Positions 1-7,603 are shown, counted from the stretch's first letter. The stretch is DNA of 34,892 nt from an uncultured Eubacterium sp. (GCA_900551775.1 URXI01000005.1:1-34892); one strand, 5' to 3'. Notes: generated from the letters alone by a model not told the origin. Numbers and translations: made by a program.

Positions 1-2
1 TT

Positions 3-326
3 ATAATGTGGAAACCGCTGTTCTACGAGCCGGCGGAACTGAAGGCCGCCAGGGAGAAGCTCAAGGCAAACCTATCCCGGCATATCCCTGAGGAACCTTA
101 CCGGTACGGGGTGCAGCTGGTCACGAAGTGGTGCTTCCCCAGGGGGCGGCACAAGGACGGCGAATACCGCATAACGAAGCCGGACACGGACAACCTGCAG
201 AAGCTGCTCAAAGACTGCATGACATCGTGCGGATATTGGGTTGATGATGTACTGGTGGCATCAGAAGTCATAGAGAAGTTCTGGGCGGAGGTGCCGGGAA
301 TATATATCAGAATCACTGAACTTTGA
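3..326 (+). CDS. RusA-family Holliday junction resolvase, 5' end outside window
   Basis: RusA-type endodeoxyribonucleases cut branched phage DNA during recombination and packaging. The visible part has the family core: KPDTDNL near residue 58 followed by a DD pair near residue 80, the acidic residues that bind metal, and a C-terminal KFWAEVPGIYI strand. The first ATG is at 6, but the frame is open to the window edge and RusA relatives usually have about 25 more residues before the FYEP motif, so that ATG is probably internal and the gene partial. It is followed at close spacing by the next phage gene. Family call is firm; the true start is not visible. Confidence 0.85.
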   Translation: MMWKPLFYEPAELKAAREKLKANLSRHIPEEPYRYGVQLVTKWCFPRGRHKDGEYRITKPDTDNLQKLLKDCMTSCGYWVDDVLVASEVIEKFWAEVPGIYIRITEL

Positions 327-343
327 TGGGAGGAAAATGCGAA

Positions 344-715
344 ATGAACAAAGAAGAGAGACTGACCAAGTCCATGCTTGACATGGCGAACGGGGCGATC
401 AAGGAGCGCGTCGACGTCGAGATGCCGAAGATCATCAGGAACATCATGGACGTCAACACGAACGCTGTCAAGCCCAGGAAGATGACGCTGACACTGACCT
501 TCACGCCGGACGAGCAGAGACAGGTCATCGCGACAAAATGTGAGATCAAATCCTCGCTGCAGCCGACAAACCCGGTTACCACATCGCTGTACATAGGAGA
601 ATTCGCCGGAGAGGTACAGGCAGTGGAGATGAAGCCTCAGGTGCCGGGACAGATGGACATGTACGGCAATGAAGAAGAGCAGCCTGCAAGACTGAGGCTG
701 GTAGAAGACATATAA
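344..715 (+). CDS. phage replication-terminator-like protein
   Basis: A 123-residue acidic protein resembling a small family in clostridial phages commonly labelled replication terminator protein. The N-terminal pattern (MANGAIKERV, then a run reading NAVKPRKMTLTLTF and a KSSLQP segment) is the basis. The label is inherited from databases and no biochemical role is implied by the sequence. The start at 344 is chosen because GGGAGGAAA at 328-336 lies about 8 bases upstream; TTG/ATG codons at 323 and 326 lie on or before that site. It sits between the resolvase and another conserved phage gene, in the early operon. Confidence 0.6.
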   Translation: MNKEERLTKSMLDMANGAIKERVDVEMPKIIRNIMDVNTNAVKPRKMTLTLTFTPDEQRQVIATKCEIKSSLQPTNPVTTSLYIGEFAGEVQAVEMKPQVPGQMDMYGNEEEQPARLRLVEDI

Positions 716-733
716 CGGAAAAGGAGAAGAAAA

Positions 734-1513
734 ATGTTTGAAAAAGAATTTGAGAGACTGATCGAAATCGTAGAAAAGGGAGTCAAGGAGCCAAGGTTTG
801 AAGTAATCGGCGGGGATACCTACATGGTCATGCCGGACGGGACCACGAAGAATATGTACCACAACCAGGTCTATCCCAAGTGCAGGGAGGTCAACGGGCT
901 GGACATGTTCTGCCAGCTGATCAACCGGGAATGGCCTGCAAGGGAGAGCTTTAATATGGATACGGAAGATCAGGCTGAAGTGCTGTATGTGGATGTAAGG
1001 GCACATAACGAAGTCGCAGCCTATACCGGTTCTTTTAAGGATGACGACGGCGACTTTATGAATCTGACCTTATACCGCGCTACGGAGAGGCTGATGCCGG
1101 GCGTGCCGACAGGCTACATGGATTACGATACCGCACGGATCAAGCTCAACGCCTGCTTCATGGACACGCCGGACCGTGAGTACGTCCTGGGGCTGCTGTC
1201 CAACATCGTCAAAGGCGACCAGGCGGAGGTCAGGGACAACGGCGTCACCCAGCAGGTCAAGGTGCAGACGGGCATCCAGCTTGCAGGCATGGCGACCATC
1301 CGTCCGATCGTGCGGCTGAAACCGTACCGCACCTTCCCGGAGATTGACCAGCCGGAAAGCGATTTTCTCCTCCGGGTCAACAATGACCAGGTAGGGATCT
1401 TCGAGGCGGACGGGGGCATGTGGAAGCTCCATGCGAAGGCGAGGGTCAGAAAATATCTTGAGGAGGAGCTCGCCGATCTCATGGATGAGAACAAGGTCAT
1501 TGTAGGAATGTAA
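734..1513 (+). CDS. conserved phage protein (DUF2303/YfdQ-like?)
   Basis: A 259-residue soluble protein. It resembles a widespread clostridial phage protein found beside recombination and replication genes: an N-terminal part of unknown role, then a C-terminal half with RPIVRLKPYRTFPEID, QPESDFLLRV and FEADGGMWKLHA. The last three motifs recall DUF2303/YfdQ proteins, but that link is from memory and weak. There is no signal peptide, membrane segment or recognisable catalytic motif. The start follows AAAAGGAGAAG with good spacing. Function unknown. Confidence 0.6.
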   Translation: MFEKEFERLIEIVEKGVKEPRFEVIGGDTYMVMPDGTTKNMYHNQVYPKCREVNGLDMFCQLINREWPARESFNMDTEDQAEVLYVDVRAHNEVAAYTGSFKDDDGDFMNLTLYRATERLMPGVPTGYMDYDTARIKLNACFMDTPDREYVLGLLSNIVKGDQAEVRDNGVTQQVKVQTGIQLAGMATIRPIVRLKPYRTFPEIDQPESDFLLRVNNDQVGIFEADGGMWKLHAKARVRKYLEEELADLMDENKVIVGM

Positions 1514-1523
1514 CGGACTGCTG

Positions 1524-1549
1524 CCTGCATGGTCTCCGGGCCGTGCAGG
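1524..1549 (+). other. intergenic stem-loop without U-tract
   Basis: CCTGCATGG (1524-1532) can pair with CCGTGCAGG (1541-1549) in RNA, nine base pairs with one G-U and an 8-base loop. No T-run follows, so it is not a standard terminator. It lies between two early genes and might be a processing or mRNA-stability element. Confidence 0.35.
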
Positions 1550-1581
1550 TATGAACCAAGGAGAAAGGAGAGCGAGGGAAA

Positions 1582-1863
1582 ATGAATTACAGAAAAGCGT
1601 ACAACTGGATAAAAAGATATGAGTGCAACGAAATATGCTGTGTACCGAAGGGTGATCCATGTATGGAAAACTGTCAATGGGTGCCAGTTCTGAAGGCGCT
1701 CAGAAAACAGATACCGAAGAGACCTGTCAAAACGAATATACAGGAAATCAGATACACGGACTCTTACCGCTGCCGGTCCTGTGGCGGAAACTTTACAGGG
1801 ACAGGGATCGCGAATTACTGTTACCACTGCGGACAGGCACTGGATTGGAGTGATCAGGAGTGA
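1582..1863 (+). CDS. small zinc-ribbon phage protein
   Basis: A 93-residue protein. The C-terminal half holds a treble-clef or zinc-ribbon pattern, CRSCGG then CYHCGQ, two CxxC knuckles about 14 residues apart (roughly residues 63-84). The N-terminal half has further cysteines (CNEICC, CMENC), so a second metal site is possible. A good site, GAGCGAGGGAAA, precedes the ATG. Such proteins are common in early phage operons and their role (nucleic-acid or protein binding) is undetermined. Its end overlaps the GTG start of the next gene. Confidence 0.6.
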   Translation: MNYRKAYNWIKRYECNEICCVPKGDPCMENCQWVPVLKALRKQIPKRPVKTNIQEIRYTDSYRCRSCGGNFTGTGIANYCYHCGQALDWSDQE

Positions 1864-2051
1864 AGAACATTATTATTACTGTTTTACTCATGTTTGCGGT
1901 TTGGACCTTCTGGTCAATGCTGGAACTTTATTTTTACGGAGAAATACAGGTACGGGAAGTAGATGATTATATCGGATTAATACTTGCGGTAAGTATTTAC
2001 GGCAACGTGAAAAGTTTTACTGAAAGACAAGGTGGTCACGATGACAGATAA
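1860..2051 (+). CDS. small membrane protein
   Basis: A 63-residue protein starting with GTG that overlaps the stop of the zinc-ribbon gene by four bases, which suggests translational coupling. Residues 3-24 form a hydrophobic segment ending in aromatic residues (FWSMLELYFYG), consistent with one membrane helix. A second moderately hydrophobic stretch (IGLILAVSIYG) follows. Not recognised as any family. The GTG start and the overlap make the exact boundaries less certain. Confidence 0.45.
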   Translation: MKNIIITVLLMFAVWTFWSMLELYFYGEIQVREVDDYIGLILAVSIYGNVKSFTERQGGHDDR

Positions 2052-2472
2052 ATTCAGCACCCCGCAGGAAATCGCCGAATATGTCTGCCGGCAGCTTTCG
2101 GGCAAGGTGATCATACACCGGTATGACGCATACAGCACCAACAGCATCTACCTGAAATTTGACTACGGTGTTGCGAACAGCCTGAGGATATCCGACCACC
2201 CGGGCAAACGGCACCTGGCATACAGGTATAACATCGACTTTGCCCGTAAGCATTACAAGATTAAATACTCCCCACAGGGGTACCCGCGGTATTATTATCC
2301 GGTATCAGCCGTGGACAGGGCCATCAAAGATATCCTGGATGCAAAGCGGGCTAAGGGGTACCGCTACAAGGATTACGGGAAGCTGATGGAGGAAGCCAGG
2401 CTGCGATCTGAGCACGAAAAAGGCTTCTGGCAGCAGGCGAGATTAGTTATGAGGGAGGGGAAAATGAAATGA
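2041..2472 (+). CDS. hypothetical phage protein
   Basis: A 143-residue basic, tyrosine-rich protein of unknown function. The N-terminal part reads like a small alpha/beta fold, and the C-terminal third is charged and helical (MEEARLRSEHEKGFWQQ). The ATG at 2041 is preferred over a GTG at 2032 because AAGGTGGT at 2029-2036 serves as its ribosome binding site. Its stop overlaps the next start (ATGA at 2469-2472). No signal peptide or known motif is visible. Confidence 0.55.
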   Translation: MTDKFSTPQEIAEYVCRQLSGKVIIHRYDAYSTNSIYLKFDYGVANSLRISDHPGKRHLAYRYNIDFARKHYKIKYSPQGYPRYYYPVSAVDRAIKDILDAKRAKGYRYKDYGKLMEEARLRSEHEKGFWQQARLVMREGKMK

Positions 2473-2633
2473 ACCATGTACTGACACTGCTGGTGAACGA
2501 GATCAGGACGGCACTGGAGAAACTGGGCAGGGAAGGTGTAGGATATGTCCATGCCGAGTATTCGAACTCCATCGAGTATTGCGTGGACGGCAGGGTGTTT
2601 GAGATAACCATTAAGGAGCGGTGGAATGGATAA
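2469..2633 (+). CDS. 54-residue hypothetical phage protein
   Basis: A short gene coupled by an ATGA overlap to the previous one, with GAGGGAGGGG (about 2452-2461) as its ribosome binding site. The product starts MNHVLTLLVNEIRTALEKLG and continues with a compact beta-like part (YVHAEYSNSIEYCVDGRVFEITI). The position, overlap and strong binding site support a real gene. Function unknown. Confidence 0.55.
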   Translation: MNHVLTLLVNEIRTALEKLGREGVGYVHAEYSNSIEYCVDGRVFEITIKERWNG

Positions 2634-2661
2634 AGAGAATGATTAGAAAGGGGTGATGCTC

Positions 2662-3090
2662 GTGGAGGCAAAGGAGTATTTGAGGCAGTATCAGGAGGCG
2701 CTGACGGATATACGCAACCTGGAAGCAGAGGCAGAAGAGATAGAGTCCATGGCGATGAGCATGACCGTCAGAACGGATGGGGAGCGGGTACAGTCATCAG
2801 GCCGGAAAGACAGGATGGCAGACCTGGCTGCAAAGGTGGCCGATCTGGAGATGGAGATCATGGACATGAGGACGGATGCATTACATAAACTGCAGGCGGT
2901 GGAGAGGACGATCGGACAGGTTGAAGATAAGGATTATCGGCAGCTGCTACATATGCGATATATTGAGAAGAGGACTTGGGAGGAAATTGCAGTCAGCTTG
3001 AAAAAATCATGGCGCTGGACTTGCAGTCTTCACGGAAAGGCATTACAGAGTGTTCAAGAAATTATTGAAAAAAATCATGCTAAATCATAG
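2662..3090 (+). CDS. DUF1492/ArpU-like late-gene transcription regulator
   Basis: A 142-residue sigma-like protein of the DUF1492 group, which sits just before the packaging genes in many Firmicutes phages and is thought to activate late transcription, as RinA and ArpU do. Features are an N-terminal coiled coil, the signature DGERVQSSGRKDRM (about residues 38-51), a second coiled coil, and a C-terminal helix-turn-helix like sigma region 4 (YIEKRTWEEIAVSLKKSWRW, then LHGKALQ). The GTG at 2662 is chosen because AAAGGGG at 2647-2653 is 8 bases upstream and family members begin at this point. A promoter lies right after the stop. Confidence 0.82.
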   Translation: MEAKEYLRQYQEALTDIRNLEAEAEEIESMAMSMTVRTDGERVQSSGRKDRMADLAAKVADLEMEIMDMRTDALHKLQAVERTIGQVEDKDYRQLLHMRYIEKRTWEEIAVSLKKSWRWTCSLHGKALQSVQEIIEKNHAKS

Positions 3091-3093
3091 AAG

Positions 3094-3117
3094 TTCATAT
3101 TAGGTCTGTGCTATAGT
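3094..3117 (+). promoter_or_regulatory. putative phage late promoter, extended -10
   Basis: TATAGT at 3112-3117 is preceded by TGC, an extended -10 element. The -35 position (3089-3094) has no recognisable hexamer, as expected of an activator-dependent promoter. GTTCATATTAG just upstream is a candidate binding site for the late activator encoded immediately before. It would drive the methyltransferase, packaging and structural genes. Confidence 0.55.
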
Positions 3118-3120
3118 ATA

Positions 3121-3230
3121 AGCTGGAAACATGGACAAAGGGATTAAATTAAAAAACAGATAGGAGGCAGCTCCTACACATGAAATATTGTCGCCCGGTG
3201 TCCATGGACTCCTCTCCTTTAATTTATATA
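3121..3230 (+). ncRNA. structured late leader RNA (candidate)
   Basis: Three pairings can be read by eye. CATGGAC (3130-3136) pairs with GTCCATG (3200-3206). TAAATTAAA (3145-3153) pairs with TTTAATTTA (3218-3226). TAGGAG (3161-3166) pairs with CTCCTA (3171-3176) over a GCAG loop. The first two interleave, so both together make a pseudoknot. No open reading frame with a start signal fills the interval. It lies between the late promoter and a terminator-like hairpin, the position of antitermination leaders. No known RNA family is recognised. Confidence 0.4.
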
Positions 3231-3241
3231 ACGGCCAATAC

Positions 3242-3272
3242 AAAGCATCATCTTAGCGGTGGTGCTTTTGTT
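3242..3272 (+). terminator. leader terminator/attenuator hairpin
   Basis: AAAGCATCATC (3242-3252) pairs with GGTGGTGCTTT (3258-3268), 11 base pairs with two G-U, loop TTAGC, followed by a short T-rich stretch (TTTTGTTGTTGG). The tail is imperfect, so termination may be partial. Next to it GTTGTTG (3270-3276) can pair with CAACAAC (3292-3298). Confidence 0.5.
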
Positions 3273-3326
3273 GTTGGCGGAAAAGAGAGATCAACAACGT
3301 GAACATACTCCGTGTCCTTCAGATCC

Positions 3327-3371
3327 GGGGTATTTTATATCCCCTCGAAATAATACCCACGTTACAGGGGG
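3327..3371 (+). promoter_or_regulatory. possible pseudoknot sequestering the methyltransferase ribosome binding site
   Basis: GGGTATT (3328-3334) pairs with AATACCC (3352-3358). CCCCT in the loop (3341-3345) pairs with AGGGG (3366-3370), part of the ribosome binding site of the methyltransferase start at 3382. Together they give an H-type pseudoknot. GGGG (3327-3330) could instead pair with CCCC (3341-3344), freeing the site. Seen by inspection only. Confidence 0.35.
3341..3360 (+). repeat. left arm of inverted repeat flanking the methyltransferase gene
   Basis: Bases 3347-3360 are the exact reverse complement of 4142-4155 (GTGGGTATTATTTC in the right copy). The match continues through CCCC/GGGG to 3341 with one gap. 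The arm lies 21 bases before the methyltransferase start. Confidence 0.75.
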
Positions 3372-3381
3372 ATTGATAAAC

Positions 3382-4131
3382 ATGAATAGTTATATAAGCT
3401 GGATAGGTGGTAAGAAGCTGCTGAAAAAGAAAATCATCGAACAATTTCCGGATAACTTCGACCGTTACATCGAGGTATTCGGCGGGGCAGGCTGGGTGCT
3501 GTTCGACAAAGACAGGCACGCGCCGATGGAGGTATTCAACGACATCAACGGGGACTTAATTAATCTATACCGTTGTGTCAAATATCACCCGGAAGCACTG
3601 CAGAAGGAGCTTGACTGGATGTTCGTATCAAGAGAGCAGTTCTTTGACTGCATCGCCCAGTCTGATGTCAGAGGCATGACGGATATCCAGAGGGCGGCAA
3701 GGTTCTATTGCAGAATCAAGTCAAGCTTTGGAACCGACCTGCGGTCATTTGGCACCAAGCCTCGAGATATGCAAGGAACAATTGCCTATTTACAGCAGGT
3801 ATCGAAACGATTAAACAAGGTAGTGATAGAAAACGTTGATTTTGAACGGCTCATTAAGACATATGACCGGGAATCAGCGTTATTTTATTTGGATCCGCCT
3901 TACTATGAGGCGGAGAAATACTATCCTGACCGGTTCATGCCGGAAGACCACGAGAGACTGAGAGATGCGCTTACCCGCATCAGGGGGAAGTTTATCCTGT
4001 CATACAATGACTGTCCTGAAATACGTGAATTGTACAAAGGATACAGCATTACAGGGGTAGAGAGACAGGATAATCTTGTAACAAAGACAAACCCGCGTCG
4101 TTACAGGGAACTTATCATTAAGAATTACTAG
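3382..4131 (+). CDS. D12-class DNA adenine N6-methyltransferase (Dam-like)
   Basis: Transfers a methyl group from S-adenosylmethionine to adenine N6, usually protecting phage DNA or altering its expression. The 249-residue protein has the class order: WIGGKKLL at 7-14, the SAM-binding EVFGGAG at 31-37, and the catalytic DPPY at 171-174, followed by YYEAEKYY and a C-terminal FILSYNDC strand. The open frame runs upstream to 3259, but the homology begins at the ATG at 3382, preceded by AGGGGG at 3366-3371. No cognate nuclease is next to it, so it is an orphan enzyme. It lies between the late leader and TerS and is bounded by an inverted repeat. Confidence 0.9.
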   Translation: MNSYISWIGGKKLLKKKIIEQFPDNFDRYIEVFGGAGWVLFDKDRHAPMEVFNDINGDLINLYRCVKYHPEALQKELDWMFVSREQFFDCIAQSDVRGMTDIQRAARFYCRIKSSFGTDLRSFGTKPRDMQGTIAYLQQVSKRLNKVVIENVDFERLIKTYDRESALFYLDPPYYEAEKYYPDRFMPEDHERLRDALTRIRGKFILSYNDCPEIRELYKGYSITGVERQDNLVTKTNPRRYRELIIKNY

Positions 4132-4141
4132 AGATTAAAAA

Positions 4142-4160
4142 GTGGGTATTATTTCAGGGG
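4142..4160 (+). repeat. right arm of inverted repeat flanking the methyltransferase gene
   Basis: GTGGGTATTATTTC (4142-4155) followed by AGGGG is the inverted partner of 3341-3360, starting 11 bases after the methyltransferase stop and ending shortly before the TerS ribosome binding site. Confidence 0.75.
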
Positions 4161-4191
4161 AGACAAAACGACGAATGAGAGGTGGTGAGGC

Positions 4192-4914
4192 TTGGCAAGA
4201 GCACCAGACGCCAGGGTCGGGAGGGCGAAAGCACTCTTCGATCAGGGGCTGAAACTGATTGACATTGCGAAGGAATTAGAACTTCCGGCCGGGACAGTCC
4301 GGCGATGGAAGAGTACATATAACTGGGAAAGCGAACGTTCGGAAAAGAATAGCGAGCGTTCGGAAAGGAAGCGAGGTGCTCAGCCCGGCAACAAGAATGC
4401 CTCAGGACCTCCTGAGAATAAACATGCTGAAAAGCACGGACTGTTTGCCAAGTACCTTCCGGAGGAAACTCTGGAACTGGTGGAACAGGCAGGGAAGATG
4501 AACCCTCTCGATGTCCTCTGGGACCAGATCATGATCCAGTACGCAGCCATCATCAGGGCGCAGAAGATCATGCACGTCAAAGACCAGGAGGATAAGACCA
4601 TCGAGAAAATCGGCGAGGGATCCAGTGATTCAGGATACAGCGAGAAATGGGAAGTGCAGCAGGCCTGGGACAAGCAGGCGAACTTCCTGAAAGCACAGGC
4701 CAGGGCGATGACCAGCCTGAACGGCATGATCAAGACCTATGACGACCTGCTTCACAGGAACTGGGAGCTCGCATCCGATGAGCAGAAGGCGCGCATCGAG
4801 AATATCAGGGCATCTACTGCCAAGATCAGGGGAGAAGACACTGATGCTGCAGCCGAAGATGATGGATTCCTGGATGCACTAAAAGGGGAGGCAGATGACG
4901 TATGGCAAGGGTGA
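4192..4914 (+). CDS. terminase small subunit
   Basis: Recognises the packaging site and recruits the large subunit. The 240-residue protein has an N-terminal helix-turn-helix (AKALFDQGLKLIDIAKELELPAG, continuing TVRRWKSTYNW), a basic linker (RSERKRGAQPGNKNASG), then helical oligomerisation segments. This is the layout of XtmA/YqaS-type small terminases. It starts with TTG, preceded by AGAGGTGG (4179-4186); no in-frame ATG fits better. It overlaps the large-subunit gene by 13 bases. Confidence 0.85.
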   Translation: MARAPDARVGRAKALFDQGLKLIDIAKELELPAGTVRRWKSTYNWESERSEKNSERSERKRGAQPGNKNASGPPENKHAEKHGLFAKYLPEETLELVEQAGKMNPLDVLWDQIMIQYAAIIRAQKIMHVKDQEDKTIEKIGEGSSDSGYSEKWEVQQAWDKQANFLKAQARAMTSLNGMIKTYDDLLHRNWELASDEQKARIENIRASTAKIRGEDTDAAAEDDGFLDALKGEADDVWQG

Positions 4915-6173
4915 AACAGGCCGTATTCAAATTTGAACCCTTCTCAAAAAAACAGAAACAAATACTGACCTGGTGGCTGCCGGAATCGGGAGTATCGCAC
5001 AAGGAAGGTATCATAGCTGACGGGGCGATCCGTAGCGGGAAGACAGTGTCAATGGCGCTGTCTTTTGTCATGTGGGCGATGACATCCTTTGGCGAGGAGA
5101 ACTTCGCCATGTGCGGCAAGACCATCGGTTCATTCCGAAGGAATGTCCTGACGGTACTGAAGCTGATGCTGCGGTCCAGGGGGTACCGATGCAAAGACCA
5201 CAGGGCTGACAACCTGCTGGAAGTCAGGCGCGGCGGCGTCACCAACTACTTTTACATCTTCGGCGGCAAAGATGAGAGGTCGCAGGACCTGATCCAGGGC
5301 ATCACGCTTGCCGGGGTGTTTTTCGACGAGGTCGCCCTGATGCCGGAGTCCTTTGTCAACCAGGCAACAGGACGATGCTCTGTTGACGGGTCAAAATACT
5401 GGTTCAACTGTAACCCGGAAGGACCGTACCACTGGTTCAAGACAGGCTGGATTGATAAAGTTGATGATAATGACCTGCTGTACCTGCACTTCACGATGGA
5501 AGATAACTTGTCACTGTCCGAGAAGATAAAGGCCAGGTACCGCTCCATGTACAGCGGTGTCTTTTATAAGAGGTATATCCTGGGACTGTGGTGTGTGGCG
5601 GAAGGCATCATCTATGACATGTTCGACAAGGCGAAACACGTCATCAGTAATTTTACAGCTGCTGATCAGAGATATTATGTCAGCTGCGACTACGGCACCC
5701 AGAACGCTACGGTCTTCCTGCTCTGGTGCAGGGAAGCCGATGGCAGATGGATCTGCTGCAGGGAATATTACTATTCAGGGCGCGACGAGTCGGCACAGAA
5801 AACGAACTCGCAGTATGCAGATGACCTAGCAGAATGGCTTTCCGGAATTAATCCGGAGCGGATCATCATCGACCCTTCGGCAGCATCATTCATCGCAGAA
5901 CTGAAGCTGCGGGGTTATAAAATCAAGAAGGCACGGAACGACGTGCTCGACGGGATACGCTTTGTCGCATCCCTGCTGAACCAGGGGAAGATAGCCATAC
6001 ACGAATCCTGTACCGAGACGGTCAAGGAATTTGCGTCATACGTATGGGACGAGAAGGCAGCAGAACGCGGTGAAGACAAGCCGATCAAGCAGTATGACCA
6101 CTGCATGGACGCGGTAAGATACTTCTGCTATACGATCATCAGGAAGAATAACGGAATTACGATTTTGAAATAG
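4902..6173 (+). CDS. terminase large subunit (PBSX type)
   Basis: ATPase and nuclease that pumps DNA into the prohead and cuts it. The 423-residue protein shows Walker A GAIRSGKT at 41-48, Walker B GVFFDE at 138-143, and an RNase H-like nuclease domain in the C-terminal half with acidic residues in SCDYGT (D263), IIIDPS (D324) and YDHCMDA (D399/D403). Length and motif order fit PBSX-type terminases. It starts inside the TerS gene and is followed after 9 bases by the portal gene. Confidence 0.95.
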   Translation: MARVKQAVFKFEPFSKKQKQILTWWLPESGVSHKEGIIADGAIRSGKTVSMALSFVMWAMTSFGEENFAMCGKTIGSFRRNVLTVLKLMLRSRGYRCKDHRADNLLEVRRGGVTNYFYIFGGKDERSQDLIQGITLAGVFFDEVALMPESFVNQATGRCSVDGSKYWFNCNPEGPYHWFKTGWIDKVDDNDLLYLHFTMEDNLSLSEKIKARYRSMYSGVFYKRYILGLWCVAEGIIYDMFDKAKHVISNFTAADQRYYVSCDYGTQNATVFLLWCREADGRWICCREYYYSGRDESAQKTNSQYADDLAEWLSGINPERIIIDPSAASFIAELKLRGYKIKKARNDVLDGIRFVASLLNQGKIAIHESCTETVKEFASYVWDEKAAERGEDKPIKQYDHCMDAVRYFCYTIIRKNNGITILK

Positions 6174-6182
6174 GGGTTTGAC

Positions 6183-7580
6183 ATGGAACTAGACGTAATG
6201 AAAAAACTGATAAAGAAGCATCTGCCGGGGCACAAAGATTTTGCCCTGCGTGCATCCGTGGCGGAGCGGTATTACCGCAATGAGACGGATGTGCTGTATA
6301 AAAAGACGGAAGAGACGGATGACAGCGACAACCCGCTCCGTAATGCAGACAACCGCATACCAAGGAATTTCCACGGACTCATTGTAAACCAGAAGGCATC
6401 CTACGCATTTACTGCACCGCCTTTGTTCGATGTAGGCAGCAATCAGGCAAATAAAAAGATAACGGAGCTCCTGGGTGATGAATATGCGAAGAACTGCATG
6501 GAACTGTGCGTCAATGCAGCCAATACGTCGGTCGGATGGATCCACTACTGGAGCAACGATGACGGCTTTGAGTGGGCGGTCGTTGACAGCAAAGAAGTGA
6601 TACCCGTATTCGATGGGAGCCTGAAGCACAGGCTTATCGGGGCGATGAGGGTGTATGATACGATTGATGAAAGCGACGGCGAAAAATATGCGGTCTATGA
6701 ATACTGGACGGACACCCAGTGCCAGGCATTCAGGATGCGGGTGTCAGATACCGTTGATGACGGGCTCATGTATTACCATATGTTCGTAGACCCTTCAAAT
6801 GGGGAGTCAATGGCGGAATATAGCCATGATTTCGGTGAGGTTCCGTTCATCCCATTCTGGAACAACAATATCAAAACCGATGACCTGAAGAACATCAAGC
6901 CGCTGATCGATGTCTATGACAAAGTATACAGCGGCTTTATCAATGATCTGGATGATGTGCAGGAGCTGATCTTCGTGTTATCCGGATACGGAGGGACGGA
7001 GCTGAACGCATTCCTATCTGATCTGAAAAAGTACAAGACCATCAAGGTTGATGCGGAAGAGGGCAGCCCAGGGGTTTCCACCTTGAGCATCGAGATACCT
7101 ATCGAGGCGCGTAACAGCGTGCTGGAGGCGACCAGGAAGGCAATCTTCGAACAGGGGCAGGGGTTTGACCCGCAGCCGGAGAACTTCGGGAACCAGTCAG
7201 GTGAGGCGCTCAAGTTCATGTATTCTCTGTTAGAGATGAAAACCGGTCTCATGGAGACGGAGTTCAAGCTTGGCTTTTCAAAGCTGATACGGGCAATCTG
7301 CAAGCATGAAGGCATCAAGTGTGATAATATCACGCAGACTTGGACGCGGACCAGCATCAAGAACGACCTGGAACTTGCCCAGATCTGCAGGGACAGCGAA
7401 GGGATCGTCAGCAGGCAGACCATCTTGAAGAACCACCCGTTCGTCACTGACGCAGAGGCGGAGCTGAAGCAGCTTGAGAAAGAAGAGCAGGAGAATCTGA
7501 AGAAGATGGAACAGTATGAGGGAGCTTTTGGCGGAAAAGATTTGAACAAGAATGGCGGCGGTGAGGTTGATGAAGAATAG
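6183..7580 (+). CDS. portal protein (SPP1 gp6-like)
   Basis: Forms the dodecameric ring at the capsid vertex through which DNA passes. The 465-residue protein has the family's typical start (a disordered acidic stretch, then NRIPRNFHGLIVNQKASYAF), the central region GEVPFIPFWNN and DVYDKVYSGFINDLDD, and a helical C-terminus with a Gly/Glu-rich tail. Its last 13 bases, TGATGAAGAATAG, recur exactly at the start of the MuF gene 654 bases downstream. In an uninterrupted phage its stop would overlap the MuF start. Confidence 0.93.
   Translation: MELDVMKKLIKKHLPGHKDFALRASVAERYYRNETDVLYKKTEETDDSDNPLRNADNRIPRNFHGLIVNQKASYAFTAPPLFDVGSNQANKKITELLGDEYAKNCMELCVNAANTSVGWIHYWSNDDGFEWAVVDSKEVIPVFDGSLKHRLIGAMRVYDTIDESDGEKYAVYEYWTDTQCQAFRMRVSDTVDDGLMYYHMFVDPSNGESMAEYSHDFGEVPFIPFWNNNIKTDDLKNIKPLIDVYDKVYSGFINDLDDVQELIFVLSGYGGTELNAFLSDLKKYKTIKVDAEEGSPGVSTLSIEIPIEARNSVLEATRKAIFEQGQGFDPQPENFGNQSGEALKFMYSLLEMKTGLMETEFKLGFSKLIRAICKHEGIKCDNITQTWTRTSIKNDLELAQICRDSEGIVSRQTILKNHPFVTDAEAELKQLEKEEQENLKKMEQYEGAFGGKDLNKNGGGEVDEE
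7568..7580 (+). repeat. 13-bp direct repeat, left copy
   Basis: TGATGAAGAATAG ends at the portal stop codon. The same 13 bases occur at 8222-8234. The two copies bound the cargo insertion. The left copy keeps a ribosome binding site (GGTGAGG) just before its ATG, now without a gene. Confidence 0.85.
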
Positions 7581-7603
7581 TATTAATAAAAGGTGTGTGA
7601 CAA

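Noticed and set aside
98..1006. Long open frame on the minus strand (302 codons) across the early genes, and similar long antisense frames at 11250-11900 and 30938-31783
   Set aside because: They lie fully antisense to recognised genes, have no ribosome binding site, and their products are low-complexity His/Arg/Leu-rich shadows.
3121..3371. SAM-II, preQ1, ROOL or GOLLD RNA identity for the late leader
   Set aside because: The pairing geometry recalls small pseudoknot riboswitches, but I could not match consensus bases, and the leader is far too short for ROOL or GOLLD.
3259..3381. Upstream extension of the methyltransferase frame
   Set aside because: No start signal, it overlaps the leader hairpin, and family similarity begins at 3382.
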